A stretch of 64,000 bases of DNA. Source: Promerops cafer. Taxonomy: Eukaryota > Chordata > Aves > Passeriformes > Nectariniidae. Below the pieces are notes generated by a model. The model did not search any database, was not told the origin of the DNA, and was given only the letters and a program-made list of their open reading frames with translations. Shown piece by piece: positions 53,101-60,021 of this stretch. Position 1 is the first letter of the stretch. Every line of letters starts with the position of its first letter. The translations under genes and the position numbers were made by a program. The stretch is from NCBI GenBank assembly GCA_013398275.1, contig VZSE01014929.1, forward strand, positions 967,295 through 1,031,294, read 5' to 3'.

Positions 53101-54164
53101 GTTTCTAAGCTAACACCTCCCTGGCACAATTTATTGACTGTACAGTCACTGCACATTGCATTAAAAACACTTCTGCTTTGTTACAGAGCACACTATTTCT
53201 ATATTGCAGAGGAGTAATTTCACTTGAATAAAGACACACAATCTGCAGATTACAATGAAGTCAATCATTTACATTCTTAAACAGTGAACTGAGTTCTACG
53301 GGAAAAGTGCTCCAGTAACAAATTAGTCTGACACCCTTTTCCCCTCCACACTGCCAAAGCATCACTTCATTAAAGCCTGAATCGAAACTTCTATTAAATA
53401 AAATGCAAATAAGGAATTTAAGCATCATCTATTAGGAGCTATACTGACAAAGATACACAAATCAGGTCTTAAACAGAAGTAGATATAATAATCAATTTCT
53501 AATCACATAAATGAAACTTTGCTAACCTTTGAAAGTATCTCCAAGTATCTTTTTTCCAAGGATCTGTTTTGAATAATTTTAGTGATCTATACTGTCCAGC
53601 CTGTTCTAGCAATAAAAATTAGTCAGGGGTGTGGGTCAGGTTATCTCCAGCTTAGTTTTCATTCTTTGCACACACAATTCACACACAGTATCACATTCTT
53701 CACTCAGTCCTGTTCACAATGTCACTCTGTAACCACACATCTCTTCTCAAATAATTTCCATTTAATTCTGCACACATTAAACCTTCTCTTTATTCCAGCA
53801 GCCTTCCAGCTGGACTCACTCCTCTAGTTTGGTCTTTGTTACAAAATTGACACTCTAACAGCAGGAACTAATACATCACTTAAGTGATATTCAGCTTAAA
53901 GTTTACCGTTGTTGAGATTTTTTTTTTTTAACTTGCAAGAGGGCAAGCAAACATTTGAAAAATAGCAACAGAACAAGCATAACTTACCTTGAAAATACCA
54001 ACCCAGTCTTTCTGATGAGGATGGATAAACTGGGTCAGAGTGTAGTGACATTCAAGATGTGTGTTTGGAAGGTAACTTTTCGCAACATTTTGAAAAATCA
54101 CATGCGCAAAATTGGAGGTCTGCAAAGTGCTGGCTGAAGATGGAACTTCTTGAAAGGATGACAT
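1973..54164 (-). CDS. TAX1BP1: TAX1BP1, Tax1-binding protein 1 (CALCOCO3), 17 coding exons, 818 aa
   Basis: The gene encodes a cytosolic selective-autophagy receptor that links ubiquitinated cargo to LC3/GABARAP and the autophagy-initiation machinery, and that acts as an adaptor for A20 (TNFAIP3) in ending NF-kB and interferon signalling. Seen here: the coding join 54164-53988, 40742-40640, 37245-37058, 35463-35305, 24469-24321, 24184-24094, 22887-22702, 19532-19305, 17970-17824, 16602-16509, 15199-15072, 13928-13803, 12144-12073, 9613-9439, 9103-8958, 2888-2803, 2174-1973 totals 2457 nt in one frame. Domains: SKICH about residues 20-130; LVV-type LIR at 146-148; coiled coil about 155-615; linker 617-752; zinc fingers C759/C762/H778/H782 and C786/C789/H805/H809, with PPNY at 767-770 and PPDY at 794-797. 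Recalled human protein: 789 aa, nearly identical over the SKICH domain and zinc fingers. The extra length comes mainly from exon 14, exon 15 and a short N-terminal insertion. The start ATG aligns with the human start. No frameshift or internal stop is seen. Confidence 0.97.
2175..2802 (-). other. TAX1BP1 intron 17
   Basis: AT-rich intron with GT-AG ends. I see no repeat family or RNA gene. Confidence 0.85.
2803..2888 (-). CDS. TAX1BP1: TAX1BP1 exon 17 (linker before zinc fingers)
   Basis: The exon is 86 nt, with acceptor TTTTCAATAG before 2888 and donor GTAGATGT after 2803. It encodes residues 724-751 and two bases of S752. DDDNTVPSAPDPPS...RGTGFCFDS aligns with human EDENVPTAPDPPS...GTGFCFDS. 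Confidence 0.95.
5738..6195 (-). mobile_element. Solo LTR of an endogenous retrovirus, 458 bp, ends intact
   Basis: The element starts TGATGCC and ends GGCATCA, perfect 7-base terminal inverted repeats, flanked by the 4-base direct repeat AAGA (5734-5737 and 6196-6199). On the minus strand it has a TATAAAAG box (5924-5917) and AATAAA (5805-5800) in U3-R-U5 order, so it lies in the same orientation as TAX1BP1. The 4-base target duplication is typical of gammaretrovirus-like (class I) elements. No internal coding region remains. The sequence resembles an LTR I recall as common in songbird genomes. Confidence 0.88.
6493..6524. repeat. TA/TG microsatellite
   Basis: Short compound run of TA and TG dinucleotides in intron 16. 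Confidence 0.85.
6927..7098. repeat. Long inverted repeat: 52-bp arms, 68-bp loop
   Basis: Arm 6927-6978 and arm 7047-7098 are reverse complements with 4 mismatches in 52, all C/T exchanges. The loop holds ACCTGT and ACAGGT, so the hairpin can extend inward. It could be a palindromic transposon remnant (MITE) or a structured RNA. No family is recognised. Confidence 0.9.
8958..9103 (-). CDS. TAX1BP1: TAX1BP1 exon 16 (linker)
   Basis: The exon is 146 nt, with acceptor TTTTTCTTCAG before 9103. It encodes the end of D675 and residues 676-723: GADGAFNPDEIQRPPVR and then RPDGLEDPEDSN, both conserved. No GT donor keeps the frame. The only in-phase join to exon 17 uses GCAAGT directly after AAT (8958), implying a GC-AG intron. 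Confidence 0.93.
9104..9438 (-). other. TAX1BP1 intron 15
   Basis: Short GT-AG intron of 335 bases; nothing else seen. Confidence 0.85.
9439..9613 (-). CDS. TAX1BP1: TAX1BP1 exon 15 (linker, alternatively used in human)
   Basis: The exon is 175 nt, with acceptor GCATTATTTAG before 9613 and donor GTAAATAA after 9439. It encodes residues 617-674 and the first base of D675. The N-terminal two thirds are not recognisable, but PVLQYGNPYAIQERR matches the PVLQYGNPYA segment of the longer human isoform. This confirms the frame and the exon. Confidence 0.9.
9614..12072 (-). other. TAX1BP1 intron 14
   Basis: AT-rich intron of about 2.5 kb with an ATT microsatellite (11579-11600). No gene or recognised mobile element is seen. 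Confidence 0.8.
11579..11600. repeat. (ATT)n microsatellite
   Basis: About seven perfect ATT units. Confidence 0.95.
12073..12144 (-). CDS. TAX1BP1: TAX1BP1 exon 14 (extra coiled-coil exon)
   Basis: The exon is 72 nt, phase 0 at both ends, with acceptor TTCATATAG before 12144 and donor GTATTGTC after 12073. It encodes residues 593-616 (IQLAEKERQIKELASQLELF...), a heptad-like helix. The recalled human protein has a shorter, different segment here. Being symmetric in phase, the exon could be skipped without a frameshift. Confidence 0.82.
12145..13802 (-). other. TAX1BP1 intron 13
   Basis: AT-rich GT-AG intron; I see no repeats or RNA genes. Confidence 0.8.
13803..13928 (-). CDS. TAX1BP1: TAX1BP1 exon 13 (second coiled coil)
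   Basis: The exon is 126 nt, phase 0, with acceptor CCTTTAG before 13928 and donor GTAAGTTA after 13803. It encodes residues 551-592. YADELAKLELKWKEQVKI is almost the same as human. Confidence 0.95.
13929..15071 (-). other. TAX1BP1 intron 12
   Basis: GT-AG intron. Open frames of 60-130 codons here on the minus strand show no family similarity and no splice context; I treat them as chance. Confidence 0.8.
15072..15199 (-). CDS. TAX1BP1: TAX1BP1 exon 12 (second coiled coil)
   Basis: The exon is 128 nt, with acceptor TTCTTCAG before 15199 and donor GTAAGTAA after 15072. It encodes the end of V508 and residues 509-550. The conserved part is REMNKEIAEKTEKYKKCKQM. Confidence 0.95.
15200..16508 (-). 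other. TAX1BP1 intron 11
   Basis: GT-AG intron containing one CR1 fragment (15743-15965). Confidence 0.8.
15743..15965 (-). mobile_element. CR1 LINE 3' fragment
   Basis: The reverse complement of the avian CR1 3' region is clear: ACAGAATGGTTTGG, GGAAGGGACCTTAAAGAT, CCCCTGCCATGGGCAGG, GGGATGGGGCATTC, GCCTGTTCCAACGCCTCACC. The element's 3' end is at the left, so it is inserted in the minus orientation. It is heavily 5'-truncated. Confidence 0.92.
16509..16602 (-). CDS. TAX1BP1: TAX1BP1 exon 11 (spacer between coiled coils)
   Basis: The exon is 94 nt, with acceptor TTTCCACAAAG before 16602 and donor GTATCAAC after 16509. It encodes residues 477-507 and the first base of V508. It is Ser/Thr-rich and poorly conserved, matching the human KKTGNQQKVNDAS region in position. 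A second AG three bases in forms a NAGNAG acceptor, so K477 may be optional. Confidence 0.88.
16603..17823 (-). other. TAX1BP1 intron 10
   Basis: GT-AG intron, AT-rich; a 130-codon minus frame (17184-16792) has no recognisable similarity and is judged chance. Confidence 0.78.
17824..17970 (-). CDS. TAX1BP1: TAX1BP1 exon 10 (coiled coil)
   Basis: The exon is 147 nt, phase 0, with a poly-T tract and TTAAG acceptor before 17970 and donor GTAAGTAG after 17824. It encodes residues 428-476. RREVEDLKLRLQMAADHYKE is identical to the recalled human sequence. Confidence 0.95.
17971..19304 (-). other. TAX1BP1 intron 9
   Basis: GT-AG intron; no repeat family or RNA gene recognised. Confidence 0.8.
19305..19532 (-). 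CDS. TAX1BP1: TAX1BP1 exon 9 (coiled coil)
   Basis: The exon is 228 nt, phase 0, with acceptor TCTTTCCTAG before 19532 and donor GTGAATTG after 19305. It encodes residues 352-427. KELSDAVNVRDKTMADLHSA is nearly identical to human. Confidence 0.96.
19731..19791. repeat. Perfect 20-bp hairpin with a third repeat copy
   Basis: TATTTCACTATGAAATAAAG at 19731-19750 is the exact reverse complement of 19756-19775, with a five-base loop (GCAAA). A third partial copy, TTTCACTATGAAATA, follows at 19777-19791. Confidence 0.93.
21037..22082 (-). mobile_element. Degenerate LTR of an avian endogenous retrovirus, about 1.05 kb
   Basis: The sequence runs from TGTGGGTCTACCCTGGCTGG to CCAATACA, a layout I recall from many neoavian genomes. 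Read on the minus strand, the U3 end (22082 downwards) carries three close GAGCCAAT/AGCCAAT boxes. The middle has minisatellite-like units ending CTGCTCCAGCA. I found no target duplication, and internal divergence suggests an old solo LTR. The family (possibly ERVL- or ERVK-like) is uncertain and the ends are approximate. Confidence 0.7.
22702..22887 (-). CDS. TAX1BP1: TAX1BP1 exon 8 (coiled coil)
   Basis: The exon is 186 nt, phase 0, with acceptor CATTGCAG before 22887 and donor GTAAGCAG after 22702. It encodes residues 290-351, starting IHLKNTEIENTKLVKEIQ. The conserved core EEVGRLQLLIAEKEN is present. Confidence 0.95.
22888..24093 (-). other. TAX1BP1 intron 7
   Basis: GT-AG intron of 1.2 kb; nothing recognised. 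Confidence 0.8.
24094..24184 (-). CDS. TAX1BP1: TAX1BP1 exon 7 (coiled coil)
   Basis: The exon is 91 nt, with acceptor ATGTTTTAG before 24184 and donor GTAACTTT after 24094. It encodes the end of S259 and residues 260-289 (LKDKLKKVMLEKEQLECVLK...KELYK), close to human. It is separated from exon 6 by an intron of only 136 bases. Confidence 0.95.
24321..24469 (-). CDS. TAX1BP1: TAX1BP1 exon 6 (coiled coil)
   Basis: The exon is 149 nt, with acceptor TTTTTTAAAAAG before 24469 and donor GTACTTAG after 24321. It encodes residues 210-258 plus two bases of S259. The first 20 residues diverge from human; QLEEDIMTVTQKAIAKETEL is conserved. Confidence 0.93.
25810..25830 (+). other. G-quadruplex-type G-rich run
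   Basis: Plus-strand runs of 7, 4 and 4 guanines separated by 2 and 4 bases fit a four-stranded G motif if the first run is split. It lies on the template strand of TAX1BP1. Confidence 0.5.
33270..33309. repeat. (AAAAT)n simple repeat
   Basis: An A-run followed by about six AAAAT units on the plus strand. It could be an expanded poly(A) tail, but no retroposon body is recognised to its left. Confidence 0.9.
35305..35463 (-). CDS. TAX1BP1: TAX1BP1 exon 5 (coiled coil start)
   Basis: The exon is 159 nt, phase 0 at both ends, with acceptor TTTTCAG before 35463 and donor GTTAGTTG after 35305. It encodes residues 157-209, starting FKIEKIIKEKEELLK and ending CEQLQTEQK. It shows the heptad pattern and matches the human LKIEK...EQK segment. 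Confidence 0.95.
35464..37057 (-). other. TAX1BP1 intron 4
   Basis: 1.6-kb intron with a weak donor (GTTTGA at 37057) and a CR1 fragment (35925-36246). Confidence 0.8.
35925..36246 (+). mobile_element. CR1 LINE 3' fragment
   Basis: Plus-oriented CR1 3' end: GGGAGCTTATAAAAAAGACAG, GGCCTGTAGTAACAG, TTAGATATAAGGAAGAAA, GGTTGCCCAGAGAGGTGG, GGCTGGATGGGGCTATGAGC, CAGGGGGTTGGAGTA, TTCCTTCCAACTCAAACC, then the diverged terminal ATTCTACAGTTCTATA. It is 5'-truncated and does not touch exon 5. Confidence 0.93.
37058..37245 (-). CDS. TAX1BP1: TAX1BP1 exon 4 (SKICH end and LC3-interacting motif)
   Basis: The exon is 188 nt, with acceptor TTTTGATAG before 37245. It encodes the rest of G94 to E156: the end of SKICH (YYLPNDDGEFYQFCYVT) and the acidic stretch with DMLVV (144-148), the region that acts as a non-canonical LIR in the human protein. 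The donor after 37058 is GTTTGATAC, a poor match beyond GT. Reading through it adds one valine and then TGA. Confidence 0.95.
37246..40639 (-). other. TAX1BP1 intron 3
   Basis: 3.4-kb GT-AG intron with an old CR1 fragment (39800-40025). Otherwise AT-rich with nothing recognised. Confidence 0.78.
39800..40025 (-). mobile_element. Old CR1 LINE fragment
   Basis: Diverged reverse-oriented CR1: GTTCTTCCTAATGTCAGATA, AAACCTCCCATG, CAGCCATTGTCCC and TCATCTTTGTAACTCC match the CR1 3' part in order. Edges are approximate. Confidence 0.65.
40640..40742 (-). CDS. TAX1BP1: TAX1BP1 exon 3 (SKICH domain middle)
   Basis: The exon is 103 nt, with acceptor AATTTTAG before 40742 and donor GTGAGTAT after 40640. 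It encodes residues 60-93 plus the first base of G94, beginning VGWSTARDYYTFLWSP. It is almost identical to the human segment. Confidence 0.96.
41466..41655 (+). mobile_element. CR1 LINE 3' fragment
   Basis: Plus-oriented: GAGCCACTGGCACAGGTTGC, TCAGAGAAGCTGTGGATGCC, AGAGCAACCAGGTCTAGTG, CAGCAGGAGGGTTGAAACTA, CATCCCTTCCAACCCAGGCC, with a diverged terminal ATGAGCCTGTGATTCT. Confidence 0.92.
45111..45195. repeat. A/C-rich low-complexity tract
   Basis: Runs of A interrupted by CC and AAC on the plus strand. Similar tracts recur at about 28121-28172, 56161-56220 and 59565-59650. Confidence 0.85.
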
Positions 54165-54170
54165 GATTAT
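53988..54170 (-). CDS. TAX1BP1: TAX1BP1 exon 2 (start codon, SKICH domain N-terminal part)
   Basis: The acceptor is TTGTTACAG before 54170; the donor after 53988 is GTAAGTT. The start ATG is at 54164-54162, with A at -3. The exon encodes residues 1-59 and ends in phase 0. Residues 14-59 align closely with the human SKICH start (QTSNFAHVIFQNVAKS). Compared with the recalled human N-terminus there is a short insertion (SSAST, residues 9-13). Confidence 0.96.
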
Positions 54171-57015
54171 CTGTAACAAAATTGTAGAAGTTGTTACTTG
54201 AACATAGTGGAAAAACTAGTGAAGTTACAAAAATCAATCTAGTTGAAATACATATGACAGAAAAACCCTAACAATTAGTTCCCCTGTTCCAAAAACAGAG
54301 AGCCATAGACTAAATTCACCCAAGTGCACTGCCTGAGCATCTCTCCAAAACAACCACCTCTCAGAATGAAAAGAGCAGTCATTTCAGCAATGACATCAAG
54401 ATGGAGAGAGAGCATTGCTTAACTGAATGCCCCCAGTATTATATGTCAGTGTCAGAAAGTGGAAAATAAAAGCAGTGGTGTGAAAACAAAGCAGGGTTCT
54501 AACTTAATGAAAGATTCTTAATGGTTCTAGACATGCTAGAGAAGGAGAAACAAAACTTCCGTAGTATCCCTGCTTTAAACTTTTCTGAAATCTGTACTGC
54601 TCAGTGCTTTTCACAGCATTTTTACACATGAAGTTTTTCCTCCCCTCTCAGTAAAAGTATCAAAGTTCCATTTTAAGACTTTTTTTAAAAAATAAGAAAG
54701 TTTATGTAAACAGGAGGCTTTTGTTTGGGCTGGCTTTTTTCCCTACTTCTTCTTCAAGAGTTTTCCTGCCCCCATTTAGCAGTCTGTGGGCATCTTTTAC
54801 TATTCTCACTGTAACACATACTTCGTGTTTAGCTTCATTGCCATAAACAATGGCCTGCATTGATAGCAGGAACATTGAGGTATGCATGCAGTTGGAGGGA
54901 TTAACACAAATCAGTTCGACTGCAAAAGCTTTCAATCGTGCTTTCCATTCACCACCTCATTCAGGATACATAGTGCTACAAACTACAGTAACACAAGATG
55001 CTTCAGGAGCAGAACAAGAACATCCCTTCCTCAGATTCAACAGTATCTGCCAAAAATAGAATATATGCAACTGAAAAGTTTCAAGTGTCTGATTCCATTG
55101 TACAATCACAATTTTGTCAAAATATTTGATATTAGGAGGATTAGGGCCTTATGTATCTAGCATTTCTGGAAAGATGAGCTATCCTGTTCTTGCAACTGCT
55201 GTTGAAAGTAATTTTATACTGACCAAGCACATTCACACCTTGAAAGAGGTAACGGCCAAGTGTGTGACATAATATGCTACTTTCATTGAAGATATATGTG
55301 GAAACAAAAAGGAGACAGGCCACTACAAATTTGTAGTTCAAATACAAAAAGGTATTTCTGTACCTCCTATAGCCTTTTAAAATTTCACCAGTTAAAAAAA
55401 TAGGTAGCAAAGACCTTGTGCTTTCTGAAACAAACTGCACTCTGAAATAAACATGTATCCATCATCCAAAACAAGGAAAAGGTAAGTACAAGGGGGTTTT
55501 TTTTAAGTTGTAAGCCCTCAATATTTTAAGCCTACTACTGCTCAATTTAGAGTAACACATGAAGTAGGTAGGGGTGGGCAGCCACGACACTATTTCAATG
55601 TATCAGATGTTAAATAAGAAACAGTCTTGTATACTGACCAATGCAGGTTACAAGATAAAACACAAAGCTTGGGAAGATTAATAGATATAAAAGAAAAAAA
55701 ATAACTTCCAAAAGCAAGAAACTGAGTAAAGATCAAACCACAGTTTTCTAGAGACAACAAGGTACACAATAAATCCTATCAGTTATGTAGTTTCAGAGTC
55801 CAGAATAGGAAATGTTACAGCAGAGTAAAATCCTGAAAACTCCCATACATCTCAAAACAGAGGATTACATTCAAGGCATCTCTCAGTTTCACTCTGAACT
55901 ATAAATGGTATGCATCAGCAATTTCTATAGCTCTAAAAGAAAAAGAATAACCTTTGTTATATTCAACTGCAACACATTAATTCATTTTTAGTAATTCAGT
56001 AATTTAGCCAATAACATTGACATGAAATAGTGTGTTTAATTTTCATTAGCTAGAATGAGTACAAAAAGAGTAAATACGGCATTAATAATAAAACTAATCT
56101 ATTTTTTCAGTAAGTCTGTTTTTAAAAATTGTATCTCAGCCTAAGCACATATTGAAAACAAATTAAAAAAAAAAAAACCCACCACACCAACCCCAACCAA
56201 AAGGAAAAAAAAAAATAAATATCCATTTCTGCACACCTGCACACTGATTGTCAGCTGCCACAGCTGAGCACTAGCCGTAGTGGAACCAGTAAAGGTAGGC
56301 TGGTTTCCAACCCCAAAGCAGAACTGCTCACAAATCTAACTTGTGCAGACCAGCACAATCATCTGGGATTACTGTTGCCTAGCAGGAAAATCCCCGGAGC
56401 TTAGGTGATGCTCAGATCTACTTACAGTTCAAGGACAGTTATGGGGATGCTGGGTACTTGCTTGCTTAACTCACAGCTACCGGCTAGGAAACGGGAGGAG
56501 GAGGAAGAGCTACGCACAGGCTTCATTACTGACATGACAAGCGCTTCCCACGGGAAGGCTAAACGACGCGTTTGGCTTTGCGCAGCGGAAAGGACGGCGA
56601 AAAGGAGGAAAAGCTCGTCGGGCAGGAAAAACCAAAGCAGGACGAGCCGCACCACCCCAGACAGCTCCTCCTGGAGTCCTCCAGCTGAGGTCCCGGGCCC
56701 CCGACACCCCTGGCCCCCATCTGCGCCGCCTCCCGCCCCTTCCCCGCCGCTGCTCCGCCACCTGCCCGACACGGTCACCTTGGCCCCGGGCCTTCTTCTT
56801 CCTCCCCGGGCAGGGGAGCCCCGCCGGCTCCCGCAGCCCGGCCCCGCCGCTCCCCTGCCGACCACGGCCGGCCCGAACAGCTGGCGGGGCCGGTGGCGCA
56901 GAACTGCGGCCGCACGGCCCGGCCGCCCCGGCCCGGCTCAGAAGCGGCCGGAAGCCGGCGGGAAGGAACGTGTCAGCCCTGTCCGGCCCCCCAGCCGGCT
57001 CCGGACAGCGCTTAC
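54171..57015 (-). other. TAX1BP1 intron 1, 2.8 kb
   Basis: Runs from the exon 1 donor GTAAGC to the exon 2 acceptor TTGTTACAG. Its first 500 bases lie in the CpG island; the rest is AT-rich with an A/C tract (56161-56220). No extra exon is recognised. Confidence 0.8.
56161..56220. repeat. A/C-rich low-complexity tract
   Basis: Poly-A interrupted by CCC and CCAACC groups, about 300 bases from the CpG island edge. Confidence 0.8.
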
Positions 57016-57051
57016 CTAAGCAGACGCGGAGGGCGCCGGGGACATCAACAT
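57016..57051 (-). promoter_or_regulatory. Upstream ORF in exon 1, 11 codons
   Basis: On the minus strand an ATG at 57051 (a second at 57045) opens an 11-residue frame, MLMSPAPSASA, ending in TAG at 57018-57016, the last three bases of exon 1. After splicing to exon 2 the order is TAG-ATA-ATC-ATG, so the uORF stop lies six bases before the main start and in the same frame. Both uORF ATGs lack a purine at -3, so leaky scanning is likely. It exists in the mRNA only if transcription starts above 57051. Confidence 0.55.
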
Positions 57052-57095
57052 GGGGCCTCCGCCACCACCGCCGCGCAGCTCCGCCCGTCCGTCCG
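57016..57095 (-). other. TAX1BP1: TAX1BP1 exon 1 (5' UTR), upstream edge approximate
   Basis: This is the untranslated first exon inside the CpG island. Its 3' edge is set by a good donor on the minus strand: CTTAG at the exon end followed by GTAAGC (57015-57010). The transcription start is inferred, not seen. I place it just below the ETS/CRE-like element at 57096-57105. The exon contains a short upstream ORF (57051-57016) whose stop is the last codon before the junction. Confidence 0.65.
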
Positions 57096-57135
57096 CGTCA
57101 CTTCCAGCCCGGCCCTGCCCGCACGGGGCGGGCCC
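57081..57135 (-). promoter_or_regulatory. Core promoter elements: ETS/CRE-like site and GC boxes
   Basis: Within the CpG island the minus strand reads GGAAGTGACG (57105-57096), an ETS site fused to a CRE-like half site, typical of TATA-less housekeeping promoters. GC-box-like CCGCCC lies at 57081-57086 and GGGGCGGG at about 57125-57132. No TATA box is seen. The position just upstream of the exon 1 donor supports this as the TAX1BP1 promoter. Confidence 0.5.
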
Positions 57136-57567
57136 CGCCGCGGATCCGGTCGGGGGCCGGAGAGTCCCCCGGCGGTGTCCGGCTCCCACAGGCGCACGCC
57201 CTCGCTGGGGCTCGGGGGTCCGGGCACGGTGCTGTAGGCGGCGTGTGCCCGACGGGGCTGCTGTTACCTCCGCACAGCGCTCCCACGGTGCCCTCCCGTC
57301 TTGTCCGTGATTACAACATCACCTGTGTCGCACCCACTTACCCCGAATTAATCATCTCCTCTTCCGTCCCACGTCAAAACACAGGCGTGCCGTCACCCTG
57401 TAGGTCACCGTTAATCTGCCAGCCTTTGCAGGTCTTCCCAGGGCAACGGAGGGCGGAGATAAGAGCGACTGTAAACGCTTACACGGGGTTCTGCCTGGGT
57501 ACCTTGGCGGATCTCCATGAAAGGGCGTTACATCACACACAACACCGACTCAGAGAACCACGGAAGC

Positions 57568-57725
57568 ACAGAATCATTTAGGTTGGAAAAGACCTTTGAG
57601 CTCATTGCGTCCGACCTTTGACCAATCACCACCTTGTCAACTAGACTGTGGCACTAAATGCCACGTCGTTTCTTGAACACCTCTAGGGGATGGTAACTCC
57701 ACCGCCTTAATCACTTTAGTTGCCA
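57568..57725 (-). mobile_element. CR1 LINE 3' fragment near the promoter
   Basis: Reverse-oriented CR1: CACAGAATCATTTAGGTTGG, AAAAGACCTTTGAGCTCATT, TCCGACC, GGGGATGGTAACTCCACC. It lies about 240 bases beyond the upstream edge of the CpG island. Confidence 0.9.
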
Positions 57726-59564
57726 CAAGTTTATACAGGATTAACACCTTTTATCATATCTGATAATTTTAAGACAATATAGATGTAAATGGTTTGGGCA
57801 TTAAGGCTTTTCTGTCTATGCTCGAAACTATTTCACAGACTCCACTCAATTCTCATCCAAAAGCTGCTCCTAGAGCACTGACCAGAGTCACGGTGCTGAG
57901 TAAAAGCAACCAGTGATGAGTACCCATCACTGGTACACAGGATTTGTCCCAGTGCACCCAGTGTTTGTTGCCACTACAAACTGTCTTCAAGATCATCTTA
58001 AATTCTTTGCGGCTACCATTTCTTACGTATTTTCATGTGTATTTTAAACAAACAGGTTATGTGGAGAGACATAGTGTTGTTATAAATAATATGATTAATC
58101 ATTAGAATTATTGAGTTAGGTTTCTGACGAGTTCACCTGTTCTTTCATGGTCAATCCTAACAGAAATGAAACTAAGCTGGAGCATAGAAATTGTCTTTAA
58201 GTAATTACGGTTATTCATTGTACTTGTACTTTTTGTTTCTGAAAACAGTCTTACGTCTTAAGGTGTGTCACAGATTACTAAGTTATCCTTTGATTTGTAG
58301 CCACAATGAATAATCTCTTATCCATACATTCCATGTTTCCTTGGAAAGCAATAAATTCCCTGCATAGTACTAACTGATGATTTGAGAAGACACAAGAAGT
58401 GTATGTAGAGCAATCTCTTCTGTAAGACCAAATGAACTTCTGTAGTGGAAGATAAAACCAGTATCTTGTTCAGCAATAAATATTTGTAAGGAGGTAGGAA
58501 GAGCTATTCCTTTTTATCTCAGCCCTCCATTTCTTCTCCTTGGTGCTCTCTGCTCTGGATGATGTGATAAAGGGCTGTCTAAGAGTCACAAGACACTGTT
58601 CTCATGTGGGCTGGAACTTAGAAAGAACTCAGGGTTTACAGTCACCAGCTGGGGAATATCAGCGTTGGTGAGACTAAGTAATTTTGCTTTCATTTAAAGC
58701 CATTATAATGCAAATTTATAGGAATATGATGAGAAATTTGAAATAAAGATTTTCTTTTGCAGCTAACAAAATTTTCACAAGTGAATGCCTGGAAAAACAA
58801 AGAAAGAAACAACCCACCTCTGTTTCCTAATTTTTAAAAAAAATACTTCTCCCCAGTTCTAAGTTTTTTGAGAAACTTGAGATATTTCCGTGTTCACTTA
58901 ATAAATGTTCATTCAGTCAATAAAGTAAGTTATGGTTTAGTCATAATTCAGTATTCAGTTATTATTTCTATTGCTTAATGCATATGGAAGAGGTAAAAAA
59001 AAAACCTACGTATGCTGGCATTCACATGAACAGTGTAAATATTAGGACAAATAAATCAAGAATAATCTTGTCTTTTCTTGTACTTATATCCACAATTTTC
59101 AGGAAAATGTATTTTTAAACTTTCAAACTAGCTATCTTAACCACATAATGGTGGTTATAATATATATATAGTATAAAACTATTTCTGACTGAAATAAATG
59201 TGTGGTTTAATCTTACGTATGCTTTTGCATGCTAGGTTTAGATGCCAATCCTAACCCTCTAGAATTTATAGATATTTTACAGAAAGATGCTGCAGAGCCT
59301 TTTCTAATTTTTTATTGCCCGATCAAAAAATGAAGTACTTGACTGAAATGGACAAGTGGTGCACAGTGATCCCAGAATCAACAATCAATATCCTTGTACA
59401 AAGATCTGAATCAAGAAAAATACGACTGGAACTGGTGATACTTGCACTTGGCTGAGAATTAATGCTTGAGTGCCTTGAAAAGTCTGAATGTGCCAGACAG
59501 ATACTATTCCCTGAAATTCATCCATATGATATAAATCTTTTAGGAAACTTGCTCTTGAGCAGAA

Positions 59565-59650
59565 AGAAAACCCAAAACCCCCAAACGAAAACAAACAAAA
59601 AACCAACCAAACAAAAAAACCCCAAACAAAACCAAAAAAATCCCACCAAC
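59565..59650. repeat. A/C-rich low-complexity tract
   Basis: Plus strand is almost only A and C (AAAACCC, CAAAC, CCAACC groups). Confidence 0.85.
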
Positions 59651-60021
59651 ACTATTTTTCTATCCTTGCTTACATTCTCTGCAAAATATTTAAAACCAAA
59701 ATAAAAGTTGGATATCAGCATTTCTAACAAAACCTTACTCTTGTGAGATTCTCTTAACACTAACACACTAGTTAGAAAAGCTTATTACAGGTATGGTGAC
59801 AATGATACCATCTTCTTCTGGCTTGATTTTCAGCTTTCCCACTCCACTGATTTCAGTAACAGGATACTGGTTTTGTTCAAGCCAGTATTTTACCACAAAT
59901 GGTACAGTTTTCATGTGTACCAGAATGTACTTTAAACACGTAGTATCAATGTTTAGCCGGTATTTGTGCATATTTAAAAGAAAAAGAAACTATGAATGTC
60001 AAGTATCTTTCTAATGATACT

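Larger units (their letters stand above)
40743..53987 (-). other. TAX1BP1 intron 2, 13.2 kb
   Basis: The longest intron, between the first two SKICH exons. It holds one CR1 fragment (41466-41655), an A/C-rich tract (45111-45195) and a small tandem repeat (AGTAGAATAA twice, 52691-52710). The remaining sequence is AT-rich. Many short open frames were read and none shows a protein family, so I see no further gene. Confidence 0.75.
56480..57330. promoter_or_regulatory. CpG island over TAX1BP1 exon 1
   Basis: This is the only strongly GC-rich, CpG-dense stretch in an otherwise AT-rich window. It includes a NotI site (56906-56913) and many GC boxes. It covers exon 1, the start of intron 1 and about 250 bases upstream. 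Long open frames on both strands here come from GC-rich composition and are not treated as genes. Confidence 0.85.

Noticed and set aside
56405..57581. Long open frames on both strands in the CpG island (up to 204 codons)
   Set aside because: They come from GC-rich composition with few stops; the proteins are Pro/Arg/Gly-rich with no known domain and they overlap the exon 1 donor and promoter.
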